From an uncultured Pseudomonadota bacterium (lineage in GTDB: Bacteria > Pseudomonadota > Gammaproteobacteria > Burkholderiales > SG8-39): a DNA stretch of 64,000 bases. The notes below the pieces were generated by a model. The model did no database searches. It was not told the DNA's origin and saw only the letters and a program-made list of their open reading frames with translations. Of this stretch, positions 15,836 to 25,260 are shown piece by piece. Position numbers and translations under genes: made by a program. The DNA is taken from positions 1 through 64,000 of the forward strand of contig CAIKRR010000029.1 in assembly GCA_903829815.1 (NCBI GenBank), in the 5' to 3' direction. How positions within the stretch are numbered: the stretch's first letter is position 1; each line of letters opens with the position of its first letter.

Positions 15836-17914
15836 TCAGCAATCTCCAATCTCGATGTCCAGGTTGCCCCAGGGGTCGACCAGCAGTCGATCGCCAGGCA
15901 AGAGGACGGTGGTCGAGGCATGCTCCTCGATCAGCGCAGGGCCGGCAATACGGTTGCCGGCGCGCAGCCACGCGCGATCAAAGACCGGGGTAGACACGGC
16001 GCGCGAGGACTCGGCGAACCAGCAGGAACGCTCGCCGCGACGCGCCGCGCGCAACGGTACGCGGCCGCCGCGCTCGATCAACGCAAGCGGGGGCTTCTTC
16101 ATCACACCAGTCACCGTGGCGCGCAAGCTCACCACCTCGGCCCGCTCACCGGGCGCGCAGGTTCCATAGCGTCGCAGGTGCACCGCATCGAAAAGAGCCT
16201 TGATCGCATCGCGGTCGCGACGCTTGAACACTTCGGGGGTCAGATCGACCGTGACCGGATGCTCCTGACCGACATAGCGCATGTCGATCGCGCGACTCAC
16301 GGCAACTGCCTCGGCCTTCACGCCACTGCGGCCAAGGGTGTCGCGTCCCTCGCGGATCAAGGCCCGGAAGACCTGATCGAGTTCGCTGAACGAGGCATCT
16401 GCAAGCGGCGTGAACCAGGTTCGGACAAAGTCGTAGCGCAGATCCGAATGCAGCATGCCAAACGCGCAAAAATGCCCGGGGGCGAGCGGAATGATCACGC
16501 GCGACATGCCGATCTCGCGTGCGATCGAGGTCGCATGCAGGGGACCAGCCCCGCCATAGGCCACCAGCGGAAACGCCGCAGCGTCCAGTCCGCGATCGGT
16601 CGAGACCCCCTTCACGGCATAGGACATCGCCGAGATCGCAATCCGCAGCACCCCATCTGCCGCATCGCGCACAGTCATCCCCAAGGGCTCGGCAATGCGC
16701 TCACGCAACGCGGCCTCGGCTGCCGCCCGATCGAGTTGCATCTCGCCGCCCAGAAAGCGCTCGGAACCCAGACGCCCAAGTATCAGATTCGCATCGGTCA
16801 CGGTGGGCTGGCGCCCGCCCAGCCCGTAGCAGGCAGGGCCCGGTTCGGCACCCGCACTCTGAGGCCCGACGCGCATCGCACCGGCCTCATCCACCAGCGC
16901 AATGCTCCCGCCGCCCGTGCCAACCTCGAAAATGTCGACCATCGGAATCTGTACCGGCAACGCCTGGTTGTAACCACCGACCAGCGCAGCACTGGTCGTC
17001 ATTACCTCACCCTGATAGATGACCCCGGCCTTGGCAGTGGTCCCGCCCATATCGAAGGCCACCGCATCCGACAGCCCGAGAACCCGCGCGAGGGCCTGCA
17101 CGCCGACCACGCCCGCCGCCGGCCCCGACTCGAGCATGCGAACACACTCGACCTGGGCCTGTGCCGACTGGTAGAGCCCGCCGGTGGACTGCACGAGGAG
17201 GAACGACCCGGTGAAGCCGGCATCCTTCAGGTGTCGATCGATGCCCTGCACGTAGCGACTGACCCGCGGCCCGATATAGGCATTGGCGACCGCTGTCGAG
17301 CAGCGCTCGAACTCGCGGTACTCCTGCGACAATTCATGCGAAGCGGTGACAAATGCTGCCGGCAGCCGGGCCTGGACGATGGCCTTGACCCGCTCCTCGT
17401 GGGCCGGGTTGCGATAGCAGTGCAGCAGGAGAATCGCAACGGCCTCGACACCTTCAGCGGCCATGCGGTCACAGGCACGATCGACGCTGGCCTCGTCAAG
17501 CGCCTGCAGTACGGTGCCATCGGCCATGAGACGCTCGCGCACCTCGAAGCACAGTGCTCGCTCGACCAGCGGCACATGCTTGCGAAAATACAGGTTGTAG
17601 GCGTCGGGGCGGTTGATGCGCCCGATTTCGTAGATATCGCGAAAACCCTCGGTGATGAGCAGCGCGGTGCGGGCGCCTGAGCGCTCGAGCATCGTGTTGA
17701 TCGCCACGGTCGAGCCATGCAGAAAGAGAGAGGCATCGGCAAACGCCGTGCCCGCCTTCTCGACACCGGTGTTGATGCCCTCGACCAGATCCCTGGGCGT
17801 AGACAAGGTCTTGCCCAAGCGCAAATGACCGGTCTTCTCGTCAAAGGAAGCCACATCGGTGAAGGTTCCACCGATATCAGCAGCGATTCGGGCGCTCGCT
17901 CGCCAGCCACGCAT
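15836..17914 (-). CDS. hyuA: hydantoinase A/oxoprolinase family protein
   Basis: A 692-residue ATP-binding subunit that pairs with HyuB. It begins with the actin-like phosphate motif Asp-Ile-Gly-Gly-Thr-Phe-Thr-Asp-Val at 13-21. The second nucleotide motif is Ala-Phe-Asp-Met-Gly-Gly-Thr-Thr-Ala-Lys near the middle, followed by Gly-Thr-Gly-Gly-Gly-Ser-Ile-Ala and Gly-Pro-Ala-Cys-Tyr-Gly. Length and order match HyuA. ATG 17914 is used; a longer upstream frame has no family support, and GTG at 17926 is a close alternative. It is the first gene of the hyuA-hyuB-small-protein operon. No transporter or regulator is attached to this operon, which is divergent from the RND efflux genes. Confidence 0.9.
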   Translation of the reverse strand: MRGWRASARIAADIGGTFTDVASFDEKTGHLRLGKTLSTPRDLVEGINTGVEKAGTAFADASLFLHGSTVAINTMLERSGARTALLITEGFRDIYEIGRINRPDAYNLYFRKHVPLVERALCFEVRERLMADGTVLQALDEASVDRACDRMAAEGVEAVAILLLHCYRNPAHEERVKAIVQARLPAAFVTASHELSQEYREFERCSTAVANAYIGPRVSRYVQGIDRHLKDAGFTGSFLLVQSTGGLYQSAQAQVECVRMLESGPAAGVVGVQALARVLGLSDAVAFDMGGTTAKAGVIYQGEVMTTSAALVGGYNQALPVQIPMVDIFEVGTGGGSIALVDEAGAMRVGPQSAGAEPGPACYGLGGRQPTVTDANLILGRLGSERFLGGEMQLDRAAAEAALRERIAEPLGMTVRDAADGVLRIAISAMSYAVKGVSTDRGLDAAAFPLVAYGGAGPLHATSIAREIGMSRVIIPLAPGHFCAFGMLHSDLRYDFVRTWFTPLADASFSELDQVFRALIREGRDTLGRSGVKAEAVAVSRAIDMRYVGQEHPVTVDLTPEVFKRRDRDAIKALFDAVHLRRYGTCAPGERAEVVSLRATVTGVMKKPPLALIERGGRVPLRAARRGERSCWFAESSRAVSTPVFDRAWLRAGNRIAGPALIEEHASTTVLLPGDRLLVDPWGNLDIEIGDC

Positions 17915-18022
17915 CGTCAGGGGCACGATTGATTCTCCAGCGCGTTGTCTCGACCAAGGGCGCGAGTCTAACGCAAGGTGCGCGGAGCCAGTCCTGGCGG
18001 CATGGACAAAACCGGTTGTCGA

Positions 18023-18051
18023 TTGACGCTGTGGCAGCCAGCCGATATTGT
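18023..18051 (+). promoter_or_regulatory. sigma-70 promoter of the RND efflux operon
   Basis: TTGACG at 18023-18028 and TATTGT at 18046-18051 are separated by exactly 17 bases. The -35 box matches five of six consensus bases and the -10 box four of six. It lies 67 bases before the ATG of the outer-membrane component, in the divergent gap after hyuA, which fits expression of the efflux operon. Predicted transcript start is near 18058. Confidence 0.6.
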
Positions 18052-18117
18052 GAAGAGTCAGGTGACAAGGGCTCCCAGCCTGAAACCTGCCCGTGCCCAC
18101 CTGTTCATCATCAGACC

Positions 18118-19713
18118 ATGCCCCGAGCGTTCCCGCCGCCCTCACCTCGAAAGTCAGGATCACCTCTGGCGGTACCGCGCGGCGGATGCGGCGCGTGGAG
18201 CGGCATCGCACTGGCAGCTGCACTCCTTGCGGGCGGCTGTACCGTCGGGCCTGACTTCCGCAGTCCACCGCTGTCGCCGACCATCAACCATTCGTCGGGA
18301 CCGGTCCCCGACACGACCGGCGCACCGGTCGCCGGTGGCGCACCGCAACGATTCAACCCGAACGCCGCAATCCGTGCCGACTGGTGGCGATTGTTCGGCT
18401 CAGCCGAACTCGATGCCCTGGTCGAGCGTGCGATCAAGGACAGTCCAACCCTGGCCCTCGCCTCGGCGCGCCTTCGCGAAGCCTCCGAGAACTTCAGCGC
18501 AGAGACAGGCGCGCGCCTCTATCCCCGGGTGGACGCAATGGCGGGCGCAAACCGCGAACGCATCTCGACCGCGGCGTTCGGCAATCCGAACCCGACCAAC
18601 AACCTCTTCACGCTCTACAACGCGTCGGTCAATGTCTCCTATGCCTTCGACTTCTCCGGCGCCATCTGGCGTGGCATCGAAGGCTTCCAGGCCGTGGTCG
18701 AATTCGAAGCCTTCCAGTTCGAAGCGGCGCGACTGAGCCTCACCGCCAACCTGGTGACCGCCGCCATCAACGAAGCGTCACTGCGCGCTCAACTGGCGGC
18801 GAACCAATCGACCTTGGCCACCCAGGAGCGTCTGCTGGCCATCATCCGGCAGCAAGCCGCGATGGGCGGCGCCAACCGCAACGATGTCCTGGCCCAGGAA
18901 ACGCAGGTTGCCCAAACTCGTACGCTGCTGCCCCCGCTGCGCAGGCAGATCGGTCTGGCGAGCCACCAGGTTGCCCTGCTGGCTGGGCGGGCGCCCAACG
19001 CGACAGACCTGCCGCGCTTTGATCTGGCCAGCCTGCACCTGCCCGAAGAATTGCCGCTGAGCATTGCCTCCGATCTGGTCAAGCAGCGGCCCGACATTCG
19101 TGCTGCCGAATCACAGTGGCACCAGGCGAGCGCCCGACTGGGCGTTGCAACGGCCAACCTCTACCCACAGCTCACGCTCAGTGCCAGCATGGGATCCCAG
19201 GCCCTCAGCCCTGCGGCCCTGTTTGGCACCCGTTCCATGGTGAGTTCGCTGGCCGGTTCCTTGCTGCAGCCCATCTTCCGCGGTGGCGAACTCCAGGCGC
19301 GGCGCCGCGCAGCGCAGGCCGTCTACGAGCAGGCGGAGGCGCAGTACCGCCAGACAGTTCTGCTTGCCTTCCAGAACGTGGCAGACATCCTCCAGGCACT
19401 GACTGAAGACGCCCAGGGGCTGCGCAGCCAGTCCGAATTTGTCGCCGCTGCCAACCAGACACTGGCGCTCGCGACCGGGCAGTACCGGGTCGGCGCTGTC
19501 GGTCAACTCACGCTGCTCAATGCCCAGCGCCAGGCACAGCTGGCGCAGGTCGGTCTTGCCCAAGCCCAGGCTGCGCGCCTGGCCGATACGGCAGCACTGT
19601 TTCAGGCGCTTGGCGGTGGCTGGTGGAACGACCCCTCCAACGCTGTCGCATCCCCCGTCGCCCATCCATCGCAGCGCGAACCTCTGCTCAACGCCTTCCG
19701 GGAAAAGCAATGA
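18118..19713 (+). CDS. RND efflux outer-membrane channel, NodT family lipoprotein
   Basis: A 531-residue TolC/OprM-type outer-membrane factor. The N-terminal 40 residues are basic then hydrophobic and end in the lipobox Leu-Ala-Gly-Gly-Cys41, so the mature protein starts with a lipid-modified Cys, as in OprM. Next come Gly-Pro-Asp-Phe and Trp-Trp-Arg-Leu-Phe-Gly segments typical of NodT proteins. Two halves of long coiled helices follow, with Arg-Pro-Asp-Ile-Arg-Ala-Ala-Glu as the repeat landmark. ATG 18118 is taken because it places the lipobox correctly; the upstream extension of the frame is the promoter region. It is first in the efflux operon and its stop overlaps the adaptor start. Confidence 0.9.
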   Translation: MPRAFPPPSPRKSGSPLAVPRGGCGAWSGIALAAALLAGGCTVGPDFRSPPLSPTINHSSGPVPDTTGAPVAGGAPQRFNPNAAIRADWWRLFGSAELDALVERAIKDSPTLALASARLREASENFSAETGARLYPRVDAMAGANRERISTAAFGNPNPTNNLFTLYNASVNVSYAFDFSGAIWRGIEGFQAVVEFEAFQFEAARLSLTANLVTAAINEASLRAQLAANQSTLATQERLLAIIRQQAAMGGANRNDVLAQETQVAQTRTLLPPLRRQIGLASHQVALLAGRAPNATDLPRFDLASLHLPEELPLSIASDLVKQRPDIRAAESQWHQASARLGVATANLYPQLTLSASMGSQALSPAALFGTRSMVSSLAGSLLQPIFRGGELQARRRAAQAVYEQAEAQYRQTVLLAFQNVADILQALTEDAQGLRSQSEFVAAANQTLALATGQYRVGAVGQLTLLNAQRQAQLAQVGLAQAQAARLADTAALFQALGGGWWNDPSNAVASPVAHPSQREPLLNAFREKQ

Positions 19714-20855
19714 ACAAACGCCTCATCGGGCGCATGGGCCTCATGCTCGTCATAACCGGCGCCATTTTCGGCGCAGTGGGCGCATTCCAGCTCTACAAGC
19801 CCAAGATGATCCGCGGATTCATCCTGGCAGCCGGGCGCCCTCCGGCGGCGGTCACGACCACCAAGGCCACGATGGAGCCCTGGCAGTCGGTCATCTCCTC
19901 CATTGGCAGTTTGCGGGCCGTGCGGGGTGTGGACATTGCAGCCGAAGTGAGCGGCCTGGTGCGATCGGTTGAATTCCGCTCTGGCGAGGATGTGGCGCCA
20001 GGCAAACTGCTCATTCAGCTGAACGCCGATGCCGAGCGCGCCAATCTGCGTGCGCTGGAAGTGGCCGCCGATCTGGCTCAGACCGTGCTCGAGCGTGATC
20101 GCCAGCAATATGCCATCGAGGCAGTATCCAAGGCCGTGCTCGACGCCGATGAGCACGACCTGCAACTGAAGCGGCGCCAGGTCGAGCAGCAAGCCGCCTT
20201 GGTGGAGCGCAAGGCAGTCCTCGCGCCCTTTGCCGGACGTCTTGGCATCAGCACCATACAGCCCGGTCAGTACATCAATCCAGGAGACCGCATTGCATCG
20301 CTGCAGCAGATCGACCGCTTGTTCGTTGATTTTGCCCTGCCACAACAGGATCTGTCGCGCGTCCGGATCGGACAGCAGGTCACGCTTTCGGTCGATGCCT
20401 GGCCCGGCAGGACATTCGCCGCGCGCATCAGTGCCATCGACCCCAAGGTCGATGCCGGCACCCGCACACTGCAAGTGCAGGCCTCGGTTGCAAACCCCAG
20501 GCGGGAACTGCTTCCCGGCATGTACGTGAAGGCAGAAGTTGCCGAGGGCAGTGCCCGGCCGCTGTTGACGGTCCCTGCCAGTGCGGTCGCCTTCAACCCC
20601 TATGGCTCGACCGTGTTCGTGGTGAAAGCAGCAGCGGGCGAAACCGATGGCAAACCCAACCCACCAACGGTGGAGCAGCGATTCGTCAAGACCGGTGCCA
20701 GGCGCGGTGATCAGATCGCTATCACCGAGGGCGTTGCGGCAGACGAGGAAGTCATCACCAGTGGCCAGCTGAAGCTGCGCAATGGCGATGCCGTGCAGAT
20801 CGACAACAGCATCCGTCCTTCGAGCGATCCGGCACCGCGCCCGGTCGATCGATAG
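19710..20855 (+). CDS. RND efflux periplasmic adaptor (membrane fusion protein)
   Basis: A 381-residue HlyD/AcrA-type adaptor linking the inner-membrane pump to the outer-membrane channel. One N-terminal membrane anchor lies at about 9-28. The biotinyl-lipoyl halves are around Ala-Glu-Val-Ser-Gly-Leu-Val near 85-91 and Ala-Pro-Phe-Ala-Gly-Arg-Leu-Gly-Ile after the helical hairpin. The beta-barrel and C-terminal domain follow, with Leu-Leu-Pro-Gly-Met-Tyr-Val. The absence of a lipobox suggests anchoring by the uncleaved helix. ATG 19710 overlaps the stop of the channel gene by four bases, showing translational coupling. Substrate range of the pump is unknown. Confidence 0.92.
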   Translation: MNKRLIGRMGLMLVITGAIFGAVGAFQLYKPKMIRGFILAAGRPPAAVTTTKATMEPWQSVISSIGSLRAVRGVDIAAEVSGLVRSVEFRSGEDVAPGKLLIQLNADAERANLRALEVAADLAQTVLERDRQQYAIEAVSKAVLDADEHDLQLKRRQVEQQAALVERKAVLAPFAGRLGISTIQPGQYINPGDRIASLQQIDRLFVDFALPQQDLSRVRIGQQVTLSVDAWPGRTFAARISAIDPKVDAGTRTLQVQASVANPRRELLPGMYVKAEVAEGSARPLLTVPASAVAFNPYGSTVFVVKAAAGETDGKPNPPTVEQRFVKTGARRGDQIAITEGVAADEEVITSGQLKLRNGDAVQIDNSIRPSSDPAPRPVDR

Positions 20856-20872
20856 CCGCACCCGGGGTCTGC

Positions 20873-23800
20873 GTGAACTTCACCGATATCTTCATTCGCC
20901 GACCGGTGCTCGCCATCGTTGTGAGCCTGTTCATTCTGGTGCTGGGACTGCGTGCGCTGGGGGTCCTGTCGGTCCGCCAGTATCCGGAAACCCAGAACGC
21001 CGTGGTCACGGTCACCACCGTTTACACCGGTGCCGACCCGAGTCTCGTGGCCGGCTTCATCACGACTCCGCTGGAGACTTCGGTTGCCCAGGCCAATGGC
21101 ATCGATTACCTGTCATCGGTCAGCACCCAGAACGCAAGCACGATCACCGCGACGCTGCGCCTGAACTACGATGCCAACAAGGCGCTCACCGAGATCACAT
21201 CGAAGGTGTCGGCCGTCATCAACCAATTGCCCACCGGCACCCAGCAACCGGTGATGACGATCGCAGTCGGCGATCCGATCGCTTCGATGTACATCGGCTT
21301 CTACAGCGACACGCTGCAGACCAACCAGATCACCGACTACCTGATCAGGGTTGTGCAGCCCAAACTGCAGACCATCGAAGGCGTGCAGACGGCCGAGATA
21401 CTCGGCAAGCGCCAGTTCGCGCTGCGCGCATGGCTGGATCCGGTGAAGCTGGCGGCGCTCAACCTCACAGCGACCGATGTGAGCGCGGCGCTCGCCAACA
21501 ACGACTACATTTCAGCGATCGGGCGCACACAAGGGCAGACCGTCACGGTCAACCTCACCGCCGACACGAGCCTCAAGAGCGTCGAAGAATTCGAGAATCT
21601 GGTCGTGAAATCCGCGGGTACGACACTGGTCCGCCTGCGCGACGTGGCACGCGTGACGCTCGGCTCCGAAGACTACGACTCCTCGGTGGGCTTCGATGGC
21701 AAGACCGCCGTCTATATCGGCATCAAGGTCGCGCCGAGTGCAAACCTGCTCACGGTCATCGGCAAGGTGCGCAACGCATTCCCGGCCATCGCCGAACAGT
21801 TGCCCCGCGGCCTGCAGGGCAATATCGTCTATGACGCCACGCGCTTCGTGTCCAGTTCGATCGACGAGGTGGTGAGCACCCTGGTCGAGGCACTCCTGAT
21901 CGTCACCGTCGTGATCTTCCTCTTCCTTGGTTCGGTGCGTGCGGTCCTGATTCCGGTGATCGCGATGCCACTCTCCCTGGTCGGCACCTTCCTCGTGATG
22001 CTCGCCCTGGGCTACACGGTGAATCTGCTCACGCTGCTTGCACTCGTGCTGGCCATCGGTCTGGTGGTGGATGACGCCATCATCGTGGTCGAAAACGTGA
22101 GTCGCCATATCGAGGAAGGCTTGTCTCCCCTCGGCGCAGCACTGAAGGGCGCTCGCGAACTGGTCGGGCCGATCATCGCCATGACTGTGGTTCTGGTGGC
22201 GGTCTACGTCCCGATCGGCTTCATGGGTGGGCTCACCGGGGCGCTGTTTACCGAGTTTGCCTTCACGCTCGTCGGTGCCGTCACCGTGTCGGCCGTGGTT
22301 GCGCTGACCCTCTCGCCGATGATGAGTGCGCGCTGGCTCAAAAGCCATGATGCCGGGGGACCGGGGGCTTTCGCACGCTTCATCGACCGGGCCTTCGCCC
22401 GCCTGCGTGCGCGTTATGAACGCTCGTTGCATGGCAGCCTCGACTACCTGCCTGTCACTGCGGTCTTTGCGCTGATTGTCCTTGCCAGCGTCGGCTTTCT
22501 CTATGCCACATCGAGCTCCGAACTGGCCCCCCAGGAAGACCAGGGCATTCTCATTTCGATTCTGAGCACCGCGCCGAATGCCTCGCTCGAGCAAACGCAG
22601 TCGAGCTCGCGCCGTCTCTACGAGAGCTTTGCCTCCTGGCCGGAAACCGACCACGTCTTCCAGATCGATGGCGTAAGCGGTCTCAACAGCAGCCTCGGCG
22701 GCATGGTGCTCAAGCCCTGGGATGAGCGCAAGCGCGGCACCAACCAACTGCTGCGCCCTGTCCAGGCTGAGGTGAACAAGATTCCCGGTCCCCGGATCGC
22801 AGTCTTCCAGCCCCCTCCCCTGCCTGGCGGAGGCAGCGGCTTGCCCATGCAGTTCGTGATCGGCACGACCGACTCCTACGAGCAACTCGACGGGGTCGCG
22901 CGGGAGCTCCATGAGCGTGCGGTCAAGAGCGGGTTATTCATCTTCGCCGACAACGATCTGAAGGTTGACAAGCAGCAGATCAGCCTCGTGATCGACCGCG
23001 ACAAGGCAGCGCAACTGGGTCTCACCATGCGCGATATCGGCAATGCGCTCGGTGCCATGCTCGGCGGTGGCTACATCAACTATTTCGGCATGGACGGGCG
23101 CTCTTACCGGGTGATCGCCCAGGTCGAACAAGTCTCGAGGCTCAACGCCGACCAACTGCGTGACTACTTCATCACCACGCGTGCGGGCGTCTCGGTGCCG
23201 CTCTCATCGGTGGTAACCCTCAGAAGCAGTGTCGTACCCGCATCACTCAATCACTTCCAGCAGCTCAATTCAGCCACCATCTCGGGTGTACCGTTTCCCG
23301 GCATTACGCTGGGCGAGGCCCTGGGCACGATGAAGAAGCTCGCAGCCGAAGTGCTGCCGCCGGGCTACTCGATCGACTATGCGGGCCAGTCGCGTCAGTT
23401 CGAGCAGGAATCCTCGGCACTGGCTCTCACCTTCCTCTTTGCGATGATCGTGATCTTCCTGGCACTGGCAGCGCAGTTCGAGAGCTTCCGCGACCCGCTC
23501 ATCGTGCTGGTGAGCGTGCCGATGTCGATCGCAGGCGCCATGCTGTTCATCGGGCCCTTTGCCACCCTCAACATCTACACCGAGGTCGGACTGGTCACCC
23601 TCATCGGCCTGATCAGCAAGCATGGCATCCTGATCGTCGAGTTTGCCAACGCAGCGCGAGCCGCAGGAACGCCGATGCGCGAGGCTATCGAACTGGCCGC
23701 CGCCACGCGACTGCGTCCGATCCTGATGACCACTGCAGCCATGGTGCTGGGCGTGCTGCCTCTGGTCTTTGCTTCAGGGGCCGGTGCGGTGGGTCGCTCC

Positions 23801-23929
23801 CATATGGGGCTCGTCATATCGACCGGCATCTCGATCGGTACGCTCTTCACCCTCTATGTCGTGCCCGCGATGTACCTGATGCTTGCCTCGCGCGAGGTAC
23901 GAAAGACCAGCGCTGGTGCATCGGCCTGA
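20873..23929 (+). CDS. RND multidrug efflux permease, HAE1 (AcrB/MexF) family
   Basis: A 1018-residue proton-driven inner-membrane pump with the two-fold RND layout: a membrane helix at 10-28, a large periplasmic loop, six helices, a second loop and six helices. The proton-relay pair Asp-Asp is visible in Val-Val-Asp-Asp-Ala-Ile-Ile-Val-Val-Glu-Asn near 400, the HAE1 signature. The opening Asn-Phe-Thr-Asp-Ile-Phe-Ile-Arg-Arg-Pro-Val is also typical. The start is GTG at 20873, 17 bases after the adaptor stop. No TetR or LysR regulator is adjacent, unlike many efflux operons. Drug, solvent or metabolite substrates cannot be assigned. Confidence 0.94.
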   Translation: MNFTDIFIRRPVLAIVVSLFILVLGLRALGVLSVRQYPETQNAVVTVTTVYTGADPSLVAGFITTPLETSVAQANGIDYLSSVSTQNASTITATLRLNYDANKALTEITSKVSAVINQLPTGTQQPVMTIAVGDPIASMYIGFYSDTLQTNQITDYLIRVVQPKLQTIEGVQTAEILGKRQFALRAWLDPVKLAALNLTATDVSAALANNDYISAIGRTQGQTVTVNLTADTSLKSVEEFENLVVKSAGTTLVRLRDVARVTLGSEDYDSSVGFDGKTAVYIGIKVAPSANLLTVIGKVRNAFPAIAEQLPRGLQGNIVYDATRFVSSSIDEVVSTLVEALLIVTVVIFLFLGSVRAVLIPVIAMPLSLVGTFLVMLALGYTVNLLTLLALVLAIGLVVDDAIIVVENVSRHIEEGLSPLGAALKGARELVGPIIAMTVVLVAVYVPIGFMGGLTGALFTEFAFTLVGAVTVSAVVALTLSPMMSARWLKSHDAGGPGAFARFIDRAFARLRARYERSLHGSLDYLPVTAVFALIVLASVGFLYATSSSELAPQEDQGILISILSTAPNASLEQTQSSSRRLYESFASWPETDHVFQIDGVSGLNSSLGGMVLKPWDERKRGTNQLLRPVQAEVNKIPGPRIAVFQPPPLPGGGSGLPMQFVIGTTDSYEQLDGVARELHERAVKSGLFIFADNDLKVDKQQISLVIDRDKAAQLGLTMRDIGNALGAMLGGGYINYFGMDGRSYRVIAQVEQVSRLNADQLRDYFITTRAGVSVPLSSVVTLRSSVVPASLNHFQQLNSATISGVPFPGITLGEALGTMKKLAAEVLPPGYSIDYAGQSRQFEQESSALALTFLFAMIVIFLALAAQFESFRDPLIVLVSVPMSIAGAMLFIGPFATLNIYTEVGLVTLIGLISKHGILIVEFANAARAAGTPMREAIELAAATRLRPILMTTAAMVLGVLPLVFASGAGAVGRSHMGLVISTGISIGTLFTLYVVPAMYLMLASREVRKTSAGASA

Positions 23930-23997
23930 TCGTCGAGCGGGCAGGCAGTCTCGTCGACATCCTCTTCCACCCAGCCCGGGTTTGACGCGCAGTTCGG

Positions 23998-25260
23998 TCA
24001 ATCCTCCGGATGAGGAGAAGCGGTCGCCCTCAACTGGTTGGCCAGTGCTTCACGCAAGGCCTGCAGGCGGACCGGCTTGGAAAGAAAACCGGTCATGCCG
24101 GCTTCGAGGCACGCACGTTCCTCCTCGGCATCGGACTGCGCAGTGAGCGCGATGATCGGAATGCGGTTGGGCCGGCGTATCCGTCTCTCTGCGGCACGAA
24201 TGGCGCGAGTTGCCGCACAGCCGTCCATACCCGGCATGACACAGTCCATGAGAATGAGATCGAACGCCTCGTCAGCCGCCTGCTCGACGGCCTCCTCGCC
24301 GCTGGACACCGTAACCACCTGAAAGCCGAATTGTTCAAGCATCAGGCGTGTCAGATAATTGCCGACCGCGTTGTCATCCACAACAAGCACTTTCGCATGC
24401 ATGCCCCGGGCGATCGCGGCGGCATCTTCGAGGAAAGGCTCACGCGCACCCGATTCGGCTGTCGCAGGTGCCATGGGCAGGTCAATGCCCAGCATCAAGG
24501 AGCCATCGATGGTGCGTGAAGCGATGAGGGCCCCTCCCATCAATTCGATCAGGCGACGGGCCACAACCATGCCCAGCCCCGAGCCCCCCTGCCCGACATG
24601 CTGCGAAACTGCGGTCAACGCAAAGGGCTCGAGGAGACGCTCGGGCCAGTCTGTCCGAACCCCCTCACCGGCAAACGACAAGGACAGACGCAACTGCCCT
24701 GGCGCAGGCTCGTCGCCCACAGCCGCGCGAGGGGCTGAGGGCTCGAAGTCAGCCTCGAGCTTGACGAATCCGCCATGGAGAACACCCAGTGCGCAATCGA
24801 TCAGGCCCCCCAATGCCTGCAGCAACCTCGCCTCGTCCCCGAGCAGCATCGTCGGCACGGTATCGAGCATCTCCCAACTGATGCTGGTGGCACCGATCGC
24901 AGCAGCACTGCGCCGTGAACTCACGGCCTGGTCCAGCACCCGCTGAACCAGAAAGGGCCGGTGGACAAGCTGCAGGAGGTCGGCCTCGATGCGTGCCAGG
25001 TCAAGCACATCGGTCAGCAGACGCATCAACGCTTCGGCTGAGGCATACGCAGTCTGTGCAAGGCGCCGTTGGTGCGCGTTGACACCCTCGCCCACGAGCA
25101 CATCGAGCGAGCCCAGAATGGCGTTCATCGGCGTGCGCACGTGATAACCGATGCTCTCGATCATCGACTGCGTGGCTGCACCTGGCAGCCATATGCCTGA
25201 GCGCCGATCCGGATCGTCGGCAGCCGGGTCCGGTTCAGCGCCCTTACCGGGTTCGTCCAT
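23998..25260 (-). CDS. soluble hybrid histidine kinase with decayed ATPase domain and intact receiver
   Basis: A 420-residue cytosolic protein with no sensor or membrane segment. A HisKA-like helix pair spans about 32-95, with His40 in His-Val-Arg-Thr-Pro-Met-Asn-Ala-Ile-Leu-Gly; the acidic residue that normally follows the His is Val. An HATPase-like region spans about 135-263. Its N-box asparagine is absent (Gly-Leu-Ile-Asp-Cys-Ala-Leu-Gly-Val) and the G1 box reads Phe-Ala-Gly-Glu-Gly-Val without the usual Asp. Only the G2 box Gly-Gly-Ser-Gly-Leu-Gly-Met at 225-231 is kept. The receiver at 289-410 looks complete: Asp295/Asp296, phospho-acceptor Asp339, Lys395. It probably cannot autophosphorylate well and may act as a phosphate sink or scaffold. 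Its start overlaps the end of the UbiD-family gene by 17 bases. Confidence 0.8.
   Translation of the reverse strand: MDEPGKGAEPDPAADDPDRRSGIWLPGAATQSMIESIGYHVRTPMNAILGSLDVLVGEGVNAHQRRLAQTAYASAEALMRLLTDVLDLARIEADLLQLVHRPFLVQRVLDQAVSSRRSAAAIGATSISWEMLDTVPTMLLGDEARLLQALGGLIDCALGVLHGGFVKLEADFEPSAPRAAVGDEPAPGQLRLSLSFAGEGVRTDWPERLLEPFALTAVSQHVGQGGSGLGMVVARRLIELMGGALIASRTIDGSLMLGIDLPMAPATAESGAREPFLEDAAAIARGMHAKVLVVDDNAVGNYLTRLMLEQFGFQVVTVSSGEEAVEQAADEAFDLILMDCVMPGMDGCAATRAIRAAERRIRRPNRIPIIALTAQSDAEEERACLEAGMTGFLSKPVRLQALREALANQLRATASPHPED

Noticed and set aside
21512-22912. Long reverse-strand open frame inside the RND permease gene
   Set aside because: Its translation is His/Asp/Arg-rich low-complexity text and it is fully antisense to a clear pump gene; typical of GC-rich shadow frames. 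The same holds for many long antisense frames elsewhere, for example 4783-5694, 15671-17680 and 11628-13070.
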